Positions 43,954-51,984 of a stretch of 64,000 bases of DNA are shown piece after piece (the first letter of the stretch is position 1; every line of letters starts with the position of its first letter). The position numbers and the translations under genes were made by a program. The notes below the pieces were generated by a model that was not told the DNA's origin, did no database searches, and worked only from the letters and a program-made list of their open reading frames with translations. The DNA is taken from assembly GCA_910588295.1 (NCBI GenBank), contig CAJUQO010000003.1:1-64000 (forward strand). Direction: 5' to 3'. Origin of the DNA: an uncultured Lachnospiraceae bacterium. GTDB taxonomy: Bacteria > Bacillota > Clostridia > Lachnospirales > Lachnospiraceae.

Positions 43954-45696
43954 TCATTCCGACACCGCCTTAATTCCGGAGATATCCGGTTCAATGCTCA
44001 TGGAATAGTTCGTATGGTAGATCACAAATCCCGGTTTGCCCCCGTTCGTCTTTTTCACGTGTTTTTTCTGGATATAATCAATCTCCACCTTGGGCGCTAG
44101 GCGGCCTTTGGAATAGTAGGCGGCCAGTTTCGCAGCCTCCTCAAAACTCCTGTCCGGCAGCTCGTCGTTGCCGCATTTGACAATGACATGGGAACCGGGC
44201 TGTCCCTTGGCGTGGAACCACCAGTCATTGCCCGTGGCCATCTTGAAGGTCAGCTCATCGTTTTGGAAATTATTTTTTCCTACATATATGTGGTAGCCGT
44301 CGGAGGATATATAGTGGAAGGGACGGCTGGTCACGCGCTCCCGGCGGGTACTGGCCGCATGCTTTTTGATATAGCCGTAGGCGGTCAGCTCCTGCTTGAT
44401 CTGGGTCAGGTCGCTCTCGGACACGGCGATGTCCAGGGCGGTGGCGATAGATTCCAGATGTTCAATCTCCTCTCTGGTCTCTACCAGCAAAGTAGACAGG
44501 GCTTCGGCGGTGCGCTTCAATTTGCTATAGCGGTCAAAATATTTTTTTGCGTTTTCCGCGGGGGTCAGGTCCGGGTTCAGGGGAACCGTGAGGGATTCAT
44601 TGGTATAATAGTTGACCGCCTCAAAATTTTTGGCATGTTCCGGTACGGAATAACCGTAGGTGTGGATCATTTCGCCGTAAATACGGTATTTGTCTTTTTT
44701 CTCCGTGTCCTTCATCTGTTTTTCCTGAAGGGCCAGCTTCCGCTGGTTGCGTTCCAAGGCGCTCTGTACGATGCGGCGCAGGTCAGAAGATTTCTGGCGT
44801 ATGCGGGAACTTTTCTCTTTTTCAGCATAGTAGGTCTCCAGGACGGCTGAGACGGAGGGATATTCCCGGCATTCCATTCCGGCGAAGATCCGGTAGGGAA
44901 CGCAGGTGAAATCTTTGGGGACGCCGTTCTCGTAAATGATGCGGGGGGCGAAACGTTCTTCCCGCAGGTTACTGAGAAACAGAGATGTCTGGATATAGAG
45001 CTTTTCCATATCCTCCGCGGTACAGCCCCCTGCGGGGCGGGCGCTGTCCAGATCCGCCCGTTCGCACAGCTCCTCCGCCAGTATGGGGGAGAATCCGGTG
45101 AAGGTCTGGTAGAGGGCTTTTCCCAGGGGCACAGGCTTTGCGGTAAGGCCCGCGGCAAAAGTCTTCTCGTCCACCGTCAGGGGATCTGTCTTTTTCTGTG
45201 TATCAGGAATGAACCAGATCCGCCCTGGCAGCACTTCCCGGACGGAGCTCATATTGGCCGATACATGCTTAATACTGTCGAGAATGAGATCTTTGTCGTT
45301 GCAGAAAATAATATTGCTGTGCTTGCCCATCAGCTCCACGATCAGCTTTTTTCGGCACAGGTCGCCCATCTCGTCCAGATGTTCGATGGAAAAGCACAGG
45401 ATACGCTCTAGCCCGGGCTGGGTGACGGAGAGTATCTTTCCGCCGCCGATATGCTTGCGCAGCAACATACAGAAATTCGGCGCCTGCATGGGACCGGGTT
45501 TATTGATTTCCGTCAGATACAGAAGGGGCAGCGAGGCGCTGGCGGAAAGAAAGAGCCTGTAGTTGGTTTTCTGATTCTTTATGGTGAGCATAAGTGCGTC
45601 CGGCTCCGGCTGGGCGATTTTGCTGATCCGGCCGCCGGAGAGGGCTTTCTCCAATTCGGCGCGCAGGTTTGCCACGGTGATTCCATCAAAAGCCAT
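43954..45696 (-). CDS. rqcH: Ribosome quality control factor RqcH (NFACT/FbpA family)
   Basis: A 580-residue NFACT protein that binds stalled 50S subunits and recruits Ala-tRNA to add C-terminal alanine tails marking nascent chains for degradation. The NFACT-N domain has GGRISKIAQPEPDALML and RKKLIVELMGKHSNIIFCN, followed by coiled coils (about 290-440) and the NFACT-R domain with NDWWFHAKGQPGSHVIVK. The essential pair that is D97-R98 in B. subtilis RqcH is E97-R98 here. AGGAGG lies just before the ATG. The older name, fibronectin-binding protein, is misleading. Confidence 0.92.
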   Translation of the reverse strand: MAFDGITVANLRAELEKALSGGRISKIAQPEPDALMLTIKNQKTNYRLFLSASASLPLLYLTEINKPGPMQAPNFCMLLRKHIGGGKILSVTQPGLERILCFSIEHLDEMGDLCRKKLIVELMGKHSNIIFCNDKDLILDSIKHVSANMSSVREVLPGRIWFIPDTQKKTDPLTVDEKTFAAGLTAKPVPLGKALYQTFTGFSPILAEELCERADLDSARPAGGCTAEDMEKLYIQTSLFLSNLREERFAPRIIYENGVPKDFTCVPYRIFAGMECREYPSVSAVLETYYAEKEKSSRIRQKSSDLRRIVQSALERNQRKLALQEKQMKDTEKKDKYRIYGEMIHTYGYSVPEHAKNFEAVNYYTNESLTVPLNPDLTPAENAKKYFDRYSKLKRTAEALSTLLVETREEIEHLESIATALDIAVSESDLTQIKQELTAYGYIKKHAASTRRERVTSRPFHYISSDGYHIYVGKNNFQNDELTFKMATGNDWWFHAKGQPGSHVIVKCGNDELPDRSFEEAAKLAAYYSKGRLAPKVEIDYIQKKHVKKTNGGKPGFVIYHTNYSMSIEPDISGIKAVSE

Positions 45697-45776
45697 AAAA
45701 ATATCCTCCTGAATGGTTTGGTCGCGTAAACGGTAACGAAGGGCTGCGGTTTTTATTGTAACAGGAAAAAAAGGAT

Positions 45777-45805
45777 TTGACTAGGGTTTATGATTGACAT
45801 ATAAT
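45777..45805 (+). promoter_or_regulatory. Promoter of the yicC-remA-gmk-rpoZ operon
   Basis: TTGACT (45777-45782) and a perfect TATAAT (45800-45805) are 17 bp apart. Transcription would begin near 45812, placing the whole hairpin at 45835-45888 in the leader. Confidence 0.78.
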
Positions 45806-45834
45806 AAATTCGTATGCACAGGAACCGGAAAACA

Positions 45835-45888
45835 CTAGTGTCTTGTACCGTTCACTTTCAGCAAAATGTGGGCGGGACAAGACACTGG
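45835..45888 (+). promoter_or_regulatory. Long hairpin in the yicC leader
   Basis: CTAGTGTCTTGT (45835-45846) pairs with ACAAGACACTGG (45877-45888), 12 bp with one wobble. After one mismatch CCG/CGG extends the stem around a 22-nt loop. There is no T-run. The stem ends 5 bp upstream of the AGAGGAA ribosome binding site. Confidence 0.65.
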
Positions 45889-45907
45889 ATATAGAGGAAA
45901 CTTCATA

Positions 45908-46786
45908 ATGATAAAAAGCATGACAGGGTTCGGCAGGGCCGAATACCAGGATGAGAACAGGAAGATCACGGTGGAGATCAAGGCGGTCAACCACCGTTAC
46001 CTGGATTTTACTATACGGATGTCCAAAAAATTCAGTTTCTATGAAGCGGCGATCCGCAGCATACTGAAGGAGTGTATGAGCCGCGGCAAGGTGGACGTGT
46101 TTGTTACCTGTGAGGATTTTACTCAAAGCAGGGCCTCGCTGAAGTATAATGGGCAGATAGCGGGGGAATATGTGCAGTATCTGCGCCGGATGGCAGAGGA
46201 GTTTGATCTGCGGGAGGATTTGGGCACGACAGAGCTGGCCGGTTTGCCGGAGGTGTTTACTCTGGAGGAACAGCCGGTGGATGAACAGGCAGTCTGGCAG
46301 GGGATCGAGACGGCCCTGCGTTCCGCGGCGAAAACATTTTCCGAATCCCGGGAAAAAGAGGGAGAAAATCTCTCGCGGGATCTGGAGGAGAAACTGAAAA
46401 GCATAGACGCCATGATCGATCACATAGAGGCCAGAGGGCCGGAGATCCTGGCGGCTTACAGGGAGCGTCTGGAGACAAAGGTGAAGGAGCTTTTGGAGGG
46501 CAGTCAGATCGAGGAAGGGCGCATTGCCGCCGAGGTGGTGTTATATGCCGACAAGATCTGTACGGACGAGGAGACTGTCCGTTTAAGAAGCCATGTGAAA
46601 CACATGGGGCAGGCGTTGCGGGAAAGTACGGGGATCGGGCGCAAGCTGGATTTCCTTGCCCAGGAGATGAACAGAGAAGCCAACACCATCCTTTCCAAAG
46701 CCAATGACCTGGAGACGGCTAATCTGGGTATTGATCTAAAGACCGAGATTGAGAAAATACGTGAACAGATTCAGAATATTGAGTAG
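45908..46786 (+). CDS. YicC-family endoribonuclease
   Basis: A 292-residue protein beginning MIKSMTGFGRAEYQ, the family signature, with VEIKAVNHRYLDFTIRM following and the C-terminal DUF1732 block (GRKLDFLAQEMNREANTILSKA). YicC proteins are stress-related RNases; the E. coli member acts on small RNAs and the Firmicute members have RNase activity too. The ATG at 45908 follows AGAGGAA. It heads the operon with remA, gmk and rpoZ, an order common in Firmicutes. Confidence 0.93.
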   Translation: MIKSMTGFGRAEYQDENRKITVEIKAVNHRYLDFTIRMSKKFSFYEAAIRSILKECMSRGKVDVFVTCEDFTQSRASLKYNGQIAGEYVQYLRRMAEEFDLREDLGTTELAGLPEVFTLEEQPVDEQAVWQGIETALRSAAKTFSESREKEGENLSRDLEEKLKSIDAMIDHIEARGPEILAAYRERLETKVKELLEGSQIEEGRIAAEVVLYADKICTDEETVRLRSHVKHMGQALRESTGIGRKLDFLAQEMNREANTILSKANDLETANLGIDLKTEIEKIREQIQNIE

Positions 46787-46797
46787 AGGGGACGATT

Positions 46798-47061
46798 TTG
46801 GCAAGACTGATACCTATTGGATTTGGTAATGTGGTGAACTCGGATAAGATTCTGGCGGCGGTGAGCCCGGATGCCGCGCCGGTGAAACGCATGGTACAAC
46901 GGGCCAGGGAGGAGAACCGGATCATTGACGCCACCCAGGGGCGCAAAACGAAATCCGTGATTTTCAGCGGGACGGATTACCTGATCCTCTCTGCCCTGCA
47001 GCCGGATACGATCATGAAAAGGTTCAACACAAGAGATGATGTGGGGGAGAGAGATGAGTGA
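46798..47061 (+). CDS. remA: Extracellular matrix regulator RemA (DUF370)
   Basis: An 87-residue DNA-binding protein, beginning LIPIGFGNVVNSDKILAAVSP with the conserved GRKTKSVIFSGTDYLILSAL core. RemA in B. subtilis forms rings that activate biofilm matrix and osmoprotection genes. In clostridia its targets are unknown. It starts with TTG at 46798 behind AGAGGGGACG; no ATG is available. It overlaps gmk by 8 bp. Confidence 0.93.
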   Translation: MARLIPIGFGNVVNSDKILAAVSPDAAPVKRMVQRAREENRIIDATQGRKTKSVIFSGTDYLILSALQPDTIMKRFNTRDDVGERDE

Positions 47062-47677
47062 GACTACAGGTATACTGGCCATTGTATCCGGTTTTTCCGG
47101 TGCAGGAAAAGGTACGCTGATGCATGAACTGCTGAGCCGTTATGAGGGCTATTCTTTGTCCGTCTCCGCAACGACGAGAAAACCCAGGGAGGGAGAGATG
47201 GACGGCCGGGATTATTTTTTCATCGGGCGGGAAGAATTTGAGCGTATGATAAGCGAACATGCTTTCATCGAGTATGCCCGGTATGTGGACAATTATTATG
47301 GCACCCCCAAGAAATATGTGGAGGATCAGCTGGCGGCCGGCAAGGATGTGATCCTGGAAATAGAGGTGCAGGGGGCCATGATCGTCAAACAGCAGTATCC
47401 TGACGCGATCACCGTGTTTGTGACGCCGCCGAACGCCGCAGAGCTGAAAAGGCGTCTGGAGGGCCGGAAGACGGAGGCGGCAGATGTCATTGCGGGCCGC
47501 CTGAAACGGGCCGGGGAGGAGTCCGAACTGATGGCCATGTATGATTATCTGCTGGTCAACGATGATTTACAGGAAAGCACAAAAAAGCTTCATGATATTA
47601 TCACAAATGCTCATGCGCGTATGAACGCCAACGGGGAATTTGTGTCGAGGATTCAAAGAGAATTAAGAGCCATGTAA
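47054..47677 (+). CDS. gmk: Guanylate kinase
   Basis: A 207-residue enzyme that phosphorylates GMP to GDP. P-loop GFSGAGKGT is at about 12-20, followed by SVSATTRKPREGEMDGRDYFF, the GMP-binding IEYARYVDNYYGTPK and lid residues RLKRAGEES. The ATG at 47054 follows GGGGGAGAG; it overlaps the end of remA. The length is standard. Confidence 0.97.
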   Translation: MSETTGILAIVSGFSGAGKGTLMHELLSRYEGYSLSVSATTRKPREGEMDGRDYFFIGREEFERMISEHAFIEYARYVDNYYGTPKKYVEDQLAAGKDVILEIEVQGAMIVKQQYPDAITVFVTPPNAAELKRRLEGRKTEAADVIAGRLKRAGEESELMAMYDYLLVNDDLQESTKKLHDIITNAHARMNANGEFVSRIQRELRAM

Positions 47678-47689
47678 AGGAGAAAGACT

Positions 47690-48100
47690 ATGATTCATCC
47701 ATCTTATTCAGAATTGATGCAGGTAGTGAACAGCGATACGGAACTGGACGAGGAGCCCCTGGTAAACAGCCGTTATTCCATCGTGCTGGCCACCAGCAAA
47801 AGGGCGCGCCAGCTGATCAGCGGGGAGGAAACCATGCTGAATAAGTATGTGGGCGGCAGGAAGCCTCTGTCTGTTGCCGTGGAGGAACTCTATACAGGAA
47901 AGGTAAAGATCCTTCCGGAAGACGAAGCGGCCAGGCTGGAGGAAATGGAGGCGGAAGGGATATCCGGAGATATGGGAGAGGAGATGTCTGCGGAATTGTC
48001 CGGTGAGGAATCTGCAGAAGAGGAAGGTTCCGCGCCGGAGGAGGAAGACGAAGCGGAAGCTTCTGGTGAGGAGCCGGAAGCTGATAACGGTGAAAGGTAA
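47690..48100 (+). CDS. rpoZ: RNA polymerase omega subunit with acidic tail
   Basis: A 136-residue protein. Residues 1-85 match omega: a short N-terminus, LVNSRYSIVLATSKRARQL and KPLSVAVEELYTGKVKI. The remaining 50 residues are an extended acidic tail (GEEMSAELSGEESAEEEGSA), unlike the roughly 70-residue B. subtilis subunit. Such tails occur in Lachnospiraceae. Omega supports polymerase assembly and may contact (p)ppGpp. It follows gmk by 12 bp, as usual. Confidence 0.93.
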   Translation: MIHPSYSELMQVVNSDTELDEEPLVNSRYSIVLATSKRARQLISGEETMLNKYVGGRKPLSVAVEELYTGKVKILPEDEAARLEEMEAEGISGDMGEEMSAELSGEESAEEEGSAPEEEDEAEASGEEPEADNGER

Positions 48101-48115
48101 AAGGAAATTTGCGGG

Positions 48116-48160
48116 AGGCTGCGCAGAGGGGATAGGCCTATGCCCTGTGCAGCCTTTATT
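48116..48160 (+). terminator. Hairpin between rpoZ and rimO
   Basis: AGGCTGCGCAG (48116-48126) pairs with CTGTGCAGCCT (48145-48155), one wobble included. The loop itself holds the palindrome ATAGGCCTAT, and TTATT follows. It probably ends or attenuates the upstream operon. Confidence 0.6.
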
Positions 48161-48199
48161 ACATGTTACACAGAAAAAGCCGGCTGGCGGGAGGCATAG

Positions 48200-49543
48200 A
48201 TGAACGTATATTTTGTATCCCTGGGCTGTGACAAGAACCTGGTGGATTCCGAGGAAATGTTGGGTTTGCTTGTCGAACGGGGCATTCAGATCACTGATGA
48301 GGAAGAAAAGGCGGATGTCATCGTCGTCAATACGTGCAGCTTCATCCATGACGCCATGGAGGAGAGCGTGCAGACCCTTCTGGAAATGGCGGAATACCGG
48401 GCGAAGGGAAGCTGTAAGGCGCTGATCGTGACGGGGTGTCTGGCCCAGCGTTTTAAGGGGGATATTCTGGAGGAGATCCCCGAGATCGACGCGGTGGTCG
48501 GTACGGGCAGTTTTGATCAGTTAAGCCGGATTCTGGATCGGGTTCTGGAGGGAGAAAAGGTTTTGCACATCACGCCGCCGGAGGGACTTCCCCGGTTAAG
48601 CTCACACAGAGTAGTGACGACCGGCGGCCATTACGAATATCTCAAAATTGCCGAGGGATGCGATAAGCACTGTACCTACTGTGTGATTCCTTCCCTGCGG
48701 GGGAACTACCGCAGCGTGCCCATGGAACAGCTTGTAGCCCAGGCGCGTCGGCTGGCCGGGGAAGGAGTCTGTGAATTGATCCTGGTAGCCCAAGAGACTA
48801 CCCTGTACGGTGTGGACCTGTACGGAGAAAAATCGCTGCACCGGCTGTTAAAGGAGCTGTGCGCCATTCCGGAGCTGTCCTGGATACGGGTACTCTACTG
48901 TTATCCCGAGGAAATTTATCCGGAGCTCATCGAGACCATGAAAACGGAGAAAAAGATCTGCCGTTATCTGGATCTGCCGATCCAGCATGCCAGCGACCGG
49001 ATATTGAAACTGATGGGACGCCGCACAACAAGGGAGAAGCTGGAAACTCTGATCGCGGAACTCAGGAAAGCCATGCCGGATATCGCGCTGCGCACGACAC
49101 TGATCACGGGGTTTCCGGGGGAGACGGAGGAAGAGCATGAGGAAATCCTTGATTTTATTGACGAGATGGAATTTGACCGGCTGGGCGTGTTTACCTATTC
49201 CCGGGAGGACGGTACGCCGGCGGCCAGAATGGAAGGGCAGATTGATGAAGAGGTGAAAGAAGCCCGGAAGGCTGAGATCATGGAGCTGCAGCAGGAGATT
49301 TCCCTGGACAGGGGGCAGGCCCGTGTCGGCCAGGTCGTCGAGGCCGTCGTTGAGGGCAAGATGGCAGACGAGGACGCCTATGTGGGCAGAACGTATGCGG
49401 ATGCCCCCGGGGTGGACGGCTATGTGTTTATCCGTACGCCCTGTGACCTGATGTCCGGTGATTTCGTCAGAGTCCGCGTGACGGGCGCCCTGGAGTATGA
49501 TTTGATAGGAGAAATATATGATGAAGATGAATACGCCGAATAA
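48200..49543 (+). CDS. rimO: Ribosomal protein S12 methylthiotransferase
   Basis: A 447-residue radical SAM enzyme that methylthiolates Asp 88/89 of S12. The N-terminal UPF0004 domain opens with VSLGCDKNLVDSE, the RimO-specific form (MiaB has GCQMN). The radical SAM motif CxxxCxxC is in AEGCDKHCTYCVIPSLRG. A TRAM domain closes the protein (about 375-440). GGGAGGCATAG precedes the ATG. It overlaps pgsA by 26 bp. Confidence 0.96.
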   Translation: MNVYFVSLGCDKNLVDSEEMLGLLVERGIQITDEEEKADVIVVNTCSFIHDAMEESVQTLLEMAEYRAKGSCKALIVTGCLAQRFKGDILEEIPEIDAVVGTGSFDQLSRILDRVLEGEKVLHITPPEGLPRLSSHRVVTTGGHYEYLKIAEGCDKHCTYCVIPSLRGNYRSVPMEQLVAQARRLAGEGVCELILVAQETTLYGVDLYGEKSLHRLLKELCAIPELSWIRVLYCYPEEIYPELIETMKTEKKICRYLDLPIQHASDRILKLMGRRTTREKLETLIAELRKAMPDIALRTTLITGFPGETEEEHEEILDFIDEMEFDRLGVFTYSREDGTPAARMEGQIDEEVKEARKAEIMELQQEISLDRGQARVGQVVEAVVEGKMADEDAYVGRTYADAPGVDGYVFIRTPCDLMSGDFVRVRVTGALEYDLIGEIYDEDEYAE

Positions 49544-50066
49544 ACTGACGATGCTCAGAGTGGTTTTAATTCCTTTTTTCCTGGCGTTTTTGATGGGGGG
49601 GATTCCCGTGGAGGGATCTAAGTGGATCGCCCTGGCCATTTTTGTGATCGCATCCCTGACAGATATGCTGGACGGTTATCTGGCCAGAAGGGATCATCTG
49701 ATAACGAATTTCGGGAAATTCATGGATCCTCTGGCGGACAAGCTGCTGGTCTGTTCCGCGCTGATTGCTTTTGTGGATATGAAGGTCATGCCCACCTGGA
49801 TCGTAATGATCATCATCGCTCGGGAATTTATCATCAGCGGATTCAGGCTGGTGGCTTCGGACAACGGTATCGTGATTGCCGCGGGAATCTGGGGAAAATG
49901 CAAGACGGTATGCCAGATGGTGATGATTATTGTCCTGATCGCGGATCTGGGCGGTGTTTTTTCCGTCATTGGACAGGTTCTGATCTGGCTGTCCCTGGCG
50001 CTGACGGTAATTTCTCTGGTGGATTATCTGGTGCGCAACAGGCAGGTGATCTCCATGCAGGATTAA
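49518..50066 (+). CDS. pgsA: CDP-diacylglycerol-glycerol-3-phosphate 3-phosphatidyltransferase
   Basis: A 182-residue membrane enzyme for the first committed step of phosphatidylglycerol synthesis. It has four to six helices and the CDP-alcohol phosphotransferase motif in DMLDGYLARRDHLITNFGKFMDPLADK, with all catalytic Asp residues. AGGAG at 49508-49512 lies before two in-frame ATGs (49518, 49521); either may be used. It overlaps rimO upstream and touches the next gene. Confidence 0.93.
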   Translation: MMKMNTPNKLTMLRVVLIPFFLAFLMGGIPVEGSKWIALAIFVIASLTDMLDGYLARRDHLITNFGKFMDPLADKLLVCSALIAFVDMKVMPTWIVMIIIAREFIISGFRLVASDNGIVIAAGIWGKCKTVCQMVMIIVLIADLGGVFSVIGQVLIWLSLALTVISLVDYLVRNRQVISMQD

Positions 50067-50084
50067 GTGAACAGGAGAATAAAG

Positions 50085-50597
50085 GTGGATAAATATATAA
50101 CGGAAAACGATGCGGCGGAAGAAAGACTGGTGGAGCTTTTACAGGAGCATGGCTGGAGGGTCAGTACGGCGGAGTCCTGCACCGGCGGGGCCGTGGCGGC
50201 GGCAGTCGTGAATGTGGCGGGGGCCTCGGATGTGTTTGAGGAGGGCTTTGTCACCTATTCCAATACGGCGAAAAGAAAGTACCTGGGGGTGAAAGGGATC
50301 ACCCTTCGGACTCTCGGCGCGGTGAGCCGGGAGACGGCGGCCCAGATGTGCCGCGGCTGCTGCCGGATGTCCGGGGCCCAGGTGGGCATCGCCACCACAG
50401 GCATCGCAGGCCCGGGGGGCGGTACGGCGGAGAAACCGGTGGGGCTGGTGTATATCGGCTGCTGCGTAGAAGGAAAAGTAACGGTAAAAAAATGCCGGTT
50501 TGGCGGCAGCCGCGGCGAAGTGCGGCGGCAGACCGTGGAAACAGCGCTTTGTCTGGCGATTCGATGTATAGAGGCGTTCCGGCAAAGGAAGGCATAA
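50085..50597 (+). CDS. CinA C-terminal-type nicotinamide-nucleotide amidase
   Basis: A 170-residue stand-alone CinA C-terminal domain (PncC-like) that deamidates NMN to NaMN. Family landmarks are VSTAESCTGG, EGFVTYSNTAKRKYLGV and ATTGIAGPGGGTAEKPVGLVYIG. The N-terminal molybdopterin-like domain of full CinA is absent. GTG at 50085 is taken as the start because AGGAG lies 7 bp upstream; a GTG at 50067 overlaps that site. It is cotranscribed with pgsA. Confidence 0.9.
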   Translation: MDKYITENDAAEERLVELLQEHGWRVSTAESCTGGAVAAAVVNVAGASDVFEEGFVTYSNTAKRKYLGVKGITLRTLGAVSRETAAQMCRGCCRMSGAQVGIATTGIAGPGGGTAEKPVGLVYIGCCVEGKVTVKKCRFGGSRGEVRRQTVETALCLAIRCIEAFRQRKA

Positions 50598-50602
50598 GAA
50601 AG

Positions 50603-50635
50603 AGCGGGAACATCATGATGATATTCCCGCTTCTC
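50603..50635. terminator. Terminator after the CinA-type gene
   Basis: AGCGGGAA (50603-50610) pairs with TTCCCGCT (50624-50631), followed by TCTT, right against the end of the convergent gene at 50636. Confidence 0.8.
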
Positions 50636-50947
50636 TTATTTGCCGTTATTTTTGTTGTTACTATTGTTGTTGTTGTTGTTGTAACGGCTCGCCATCATAA
50701 GGGCCTGGGAGATCAGGGCCGATTCCTGGGGGGAGGCGTATTTCTGTACCACGGTAAGCAGTACCTGTTTCTCTTCGTCAGTAAAATTTAACGGGATCTG
50801 GCCGGGATTCCTGGCCATGGTCATCAGATAGACCATTAGATCCTGACGGTTTTTCTGCCCTGCCTGGGCGGTCATGGTCTGGAGCATCAAAAGTTTTTCT
50901 ACAGGGATCTGTGCCAGCAGGGGATCCCGTATCCAGTTCTCATTCAT
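50636..50947 (-). CDS. Unknown protein with poly-Asn C-terminus
   Basis: A 103-residue protein. The body is predicted to be all helical (DPLLAQIPVEKLLMLQTMTA, FTDEEKQVLLTVVQKY) and ends in an Asn-rich tail (NNNNNNSNNKNNGK). The tail is encoded by a trinucleotide run whose length may change by slippage. I believe helical pairs like this and the next gene are widespread in Lachnospiraceae, but I cannot name the family. It overlaps the upstream gene by 4 bp and has GGAGGTG before the ATG. Confidence 0.7.
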   Translation of the reverse strand: MNENWIRDPLLAQIPVEKLLMLQTMTAQAGQKNRQDLMVYLMTMARNPGQIPLNFTDEEKQVLLTVVQKYASPQESALISQALMMASRYNNNNNNSNNKNNGK

Positions 50948-51321
50948 GGCTGCACCTCCGTGGGCGGCATGGAGCCGTTTTCCTGAAACAATTGGATGAG
51001 CTGCATGGTATCTATGAGCTGCTGGATTGAGGATATGGCCTGCTGCCCCTGTGCGCCCGCGTATTGCCGGAGCTCATCTAAAAGCTCCGTCGGCGTAGGC
51101 TGCGGCCTGTCGGCGGACATGGCCTGGACGCCGGCGGTATTTACCTGTCGGTACAGACGTACCGTATTCTGCAGTTCCTGCACTTTGGCAAAAACGGCCA
51201 GAAAACCGGCCGCTCTGGGAGACAGGTAGGGGACGGCGGCTTTCATCATCTGAAGGGAATCCCCGGATATCATCTCGTCCAGAGCGGTCATGCGGCCGCC
51301 TCCTGTCTTTTCGTTGCTCAT
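50944..51321 (-). CDS. Unknown helical protein
   Basis: A 125-residue protein without signal peptide or membrane helix. It is rich in Gln, Met and Leu, with MMKAAVPYLSPRAAGFLAVF, VQELQNTVRLYRQ and a Gln-rich amphipathic end (GQQAISSIQQLIDTMQLIQL), suggesting helical oligomerisation. The start follows AAAAGGAGG. Its stop overlaps the ATG of the gene at 50947, so the two should be produced together and may form a complex. The position beside a Csp-like protease suggests a sporulation context; this is inference. Confidence 0.7.
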   Translation of the reverse strand: MSNEKTGGGRMTALDEMISGDSLQMMKAAVPYLSPRAAGFLAVFAKVQELQNTVRLYRQVNTAGVQAMSADRPQPTPTELLDELRQYAGAQGQQAISSIQQLIDTMQLIQLFQENGSMPPTEVQP

Positions 51322-51416
51322 GTAGACCTCCTTTTTTATTAAAGTATGTAAAGAAAAAGAAAAATAGTATAACCAATTTTTCTTTGGCGCATATGGTAAA
51401 GAAAGGAGTGAAATTT

Positions 51417-51563
51417 ATGTCGAATGGTAAAACAAAGCTGATCATTGAGGAGGATACGGTCTATGAGATCGACCTCCAGTGCCTTCAGCGCAAAAAGCAG
51501 CGGGAGGCGCAGCGTAAAAAAAGGATGCAGGGGTCTCGGAAGAGAAATACCCCTTCCCGATAG
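51417..51563 (+). CDS. 48-residue basic protein
   Basis: A short ORF begins MSNGKTKLIIEEDTVYEIDL and continues into a strongly basic tail (RKKQREAQRKKRMQGSRKRN). AAGGAGTG lies 7 bp before the ATG. The N-terminal part would form a small beta hairpin, and the tail looks nucleic acid-binding or disordered. It runs opposite to its neighbours and is followed by a UUCG-type hairpin. I cannot assign a family. Confidence 0.6.
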   Translation: MSNGKTKLIIEEDTVYEIDLQCLQRKKQREAQRKKRMQGSRKRNTPSR

Positions 51564-51573
51564 CTATGGAATG

Positions 51574-51596
51574 AACCTGCTTCGGCAGGTTTATTC
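51574..51596 (+). terminator. Terminator after the 48-residue protein gene
   Basis: AACCTGC (51574-51580) and GCAGGTT (51585-51591) form a stem capped by a TTCG tetraloop, followed by TATTC. Confidence 0.65.
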
Positions 51597-51628
51597 TATA
51601 GTCCTGTGTGCAGAGGGACAGCATATAA

Positions 51629-51656
51629 CAGGCGAAACCCGGATGGGTTTCGCCTG
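51629..51656. terminator. Hairpin between convergent small genes
   Basis: CAGGCGAAACCC (51629-51640) pairs perfectly with GGGTTTCGCCTG (51645-51656) over a GGAT loop. It is followed by CTTT on the plus strand and TTATAT on the minus, so it may end the minus-strand Cys-rich gene. Confidence 0.6.
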
Positions 51657-51693
51657 CTTTATCAGAATGGGTCAAAGGATCCGGGTGAATCAA

Positions 51694-51918
51694 TTAGCAC
51701 CCGCAGCTGTTACCGCATCCGCCGCAGAAGAGCAGGAGCAGGATGATCCACATGCAGCTGTTGTTGCCGTTGTCGAACAGACCCTCGCCGCATCCGCCGC
51801 AGGACGAAAGCAACAGGATCAGGATCAGGCATCCGCAGTTTCCACCGCCAAAAAGATTGCTGAGCCCGTTGTTGCCTTCACAACCACATCCACAGTTTGT
51901 TGCTGCTAAATCACTCAT
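51694..51918 (-). CDS. Small Cys/Gly-rich protein with two hydrophobic segments
   Basis: A 74-residue protein with 13 Cys. Clusters such as CGCGC, CGC, SCGGCG and CGGCGNSCGC flank two short hydrophobic stretches (LILILLLS and MWIILLLLF). A signal peptide is not evident. Asn/Gly-rich spacers separate them. The pattern suggests a cross-linked or metal-binding coat-like protein; I do not recognise a family. GGAGGAAT precedes the ATG. It lies 66 bp after the Csp-like protease gene on the same strand. Confidence 0.65.
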   Translation of the reverse strand: MSDLAATNCGCGCEGNNGLSNLFGGGNCGCLILILLLSSCGGCGEGLFDNGNNSCMWIILLLLFCGGCGNSCGC

Positions 51919-51984
51919 GTTTCATTCCTCCAATTAGATTTGGTACACTTAATAGTATGAAGATTCGGCAGAATGTGTGAATGA

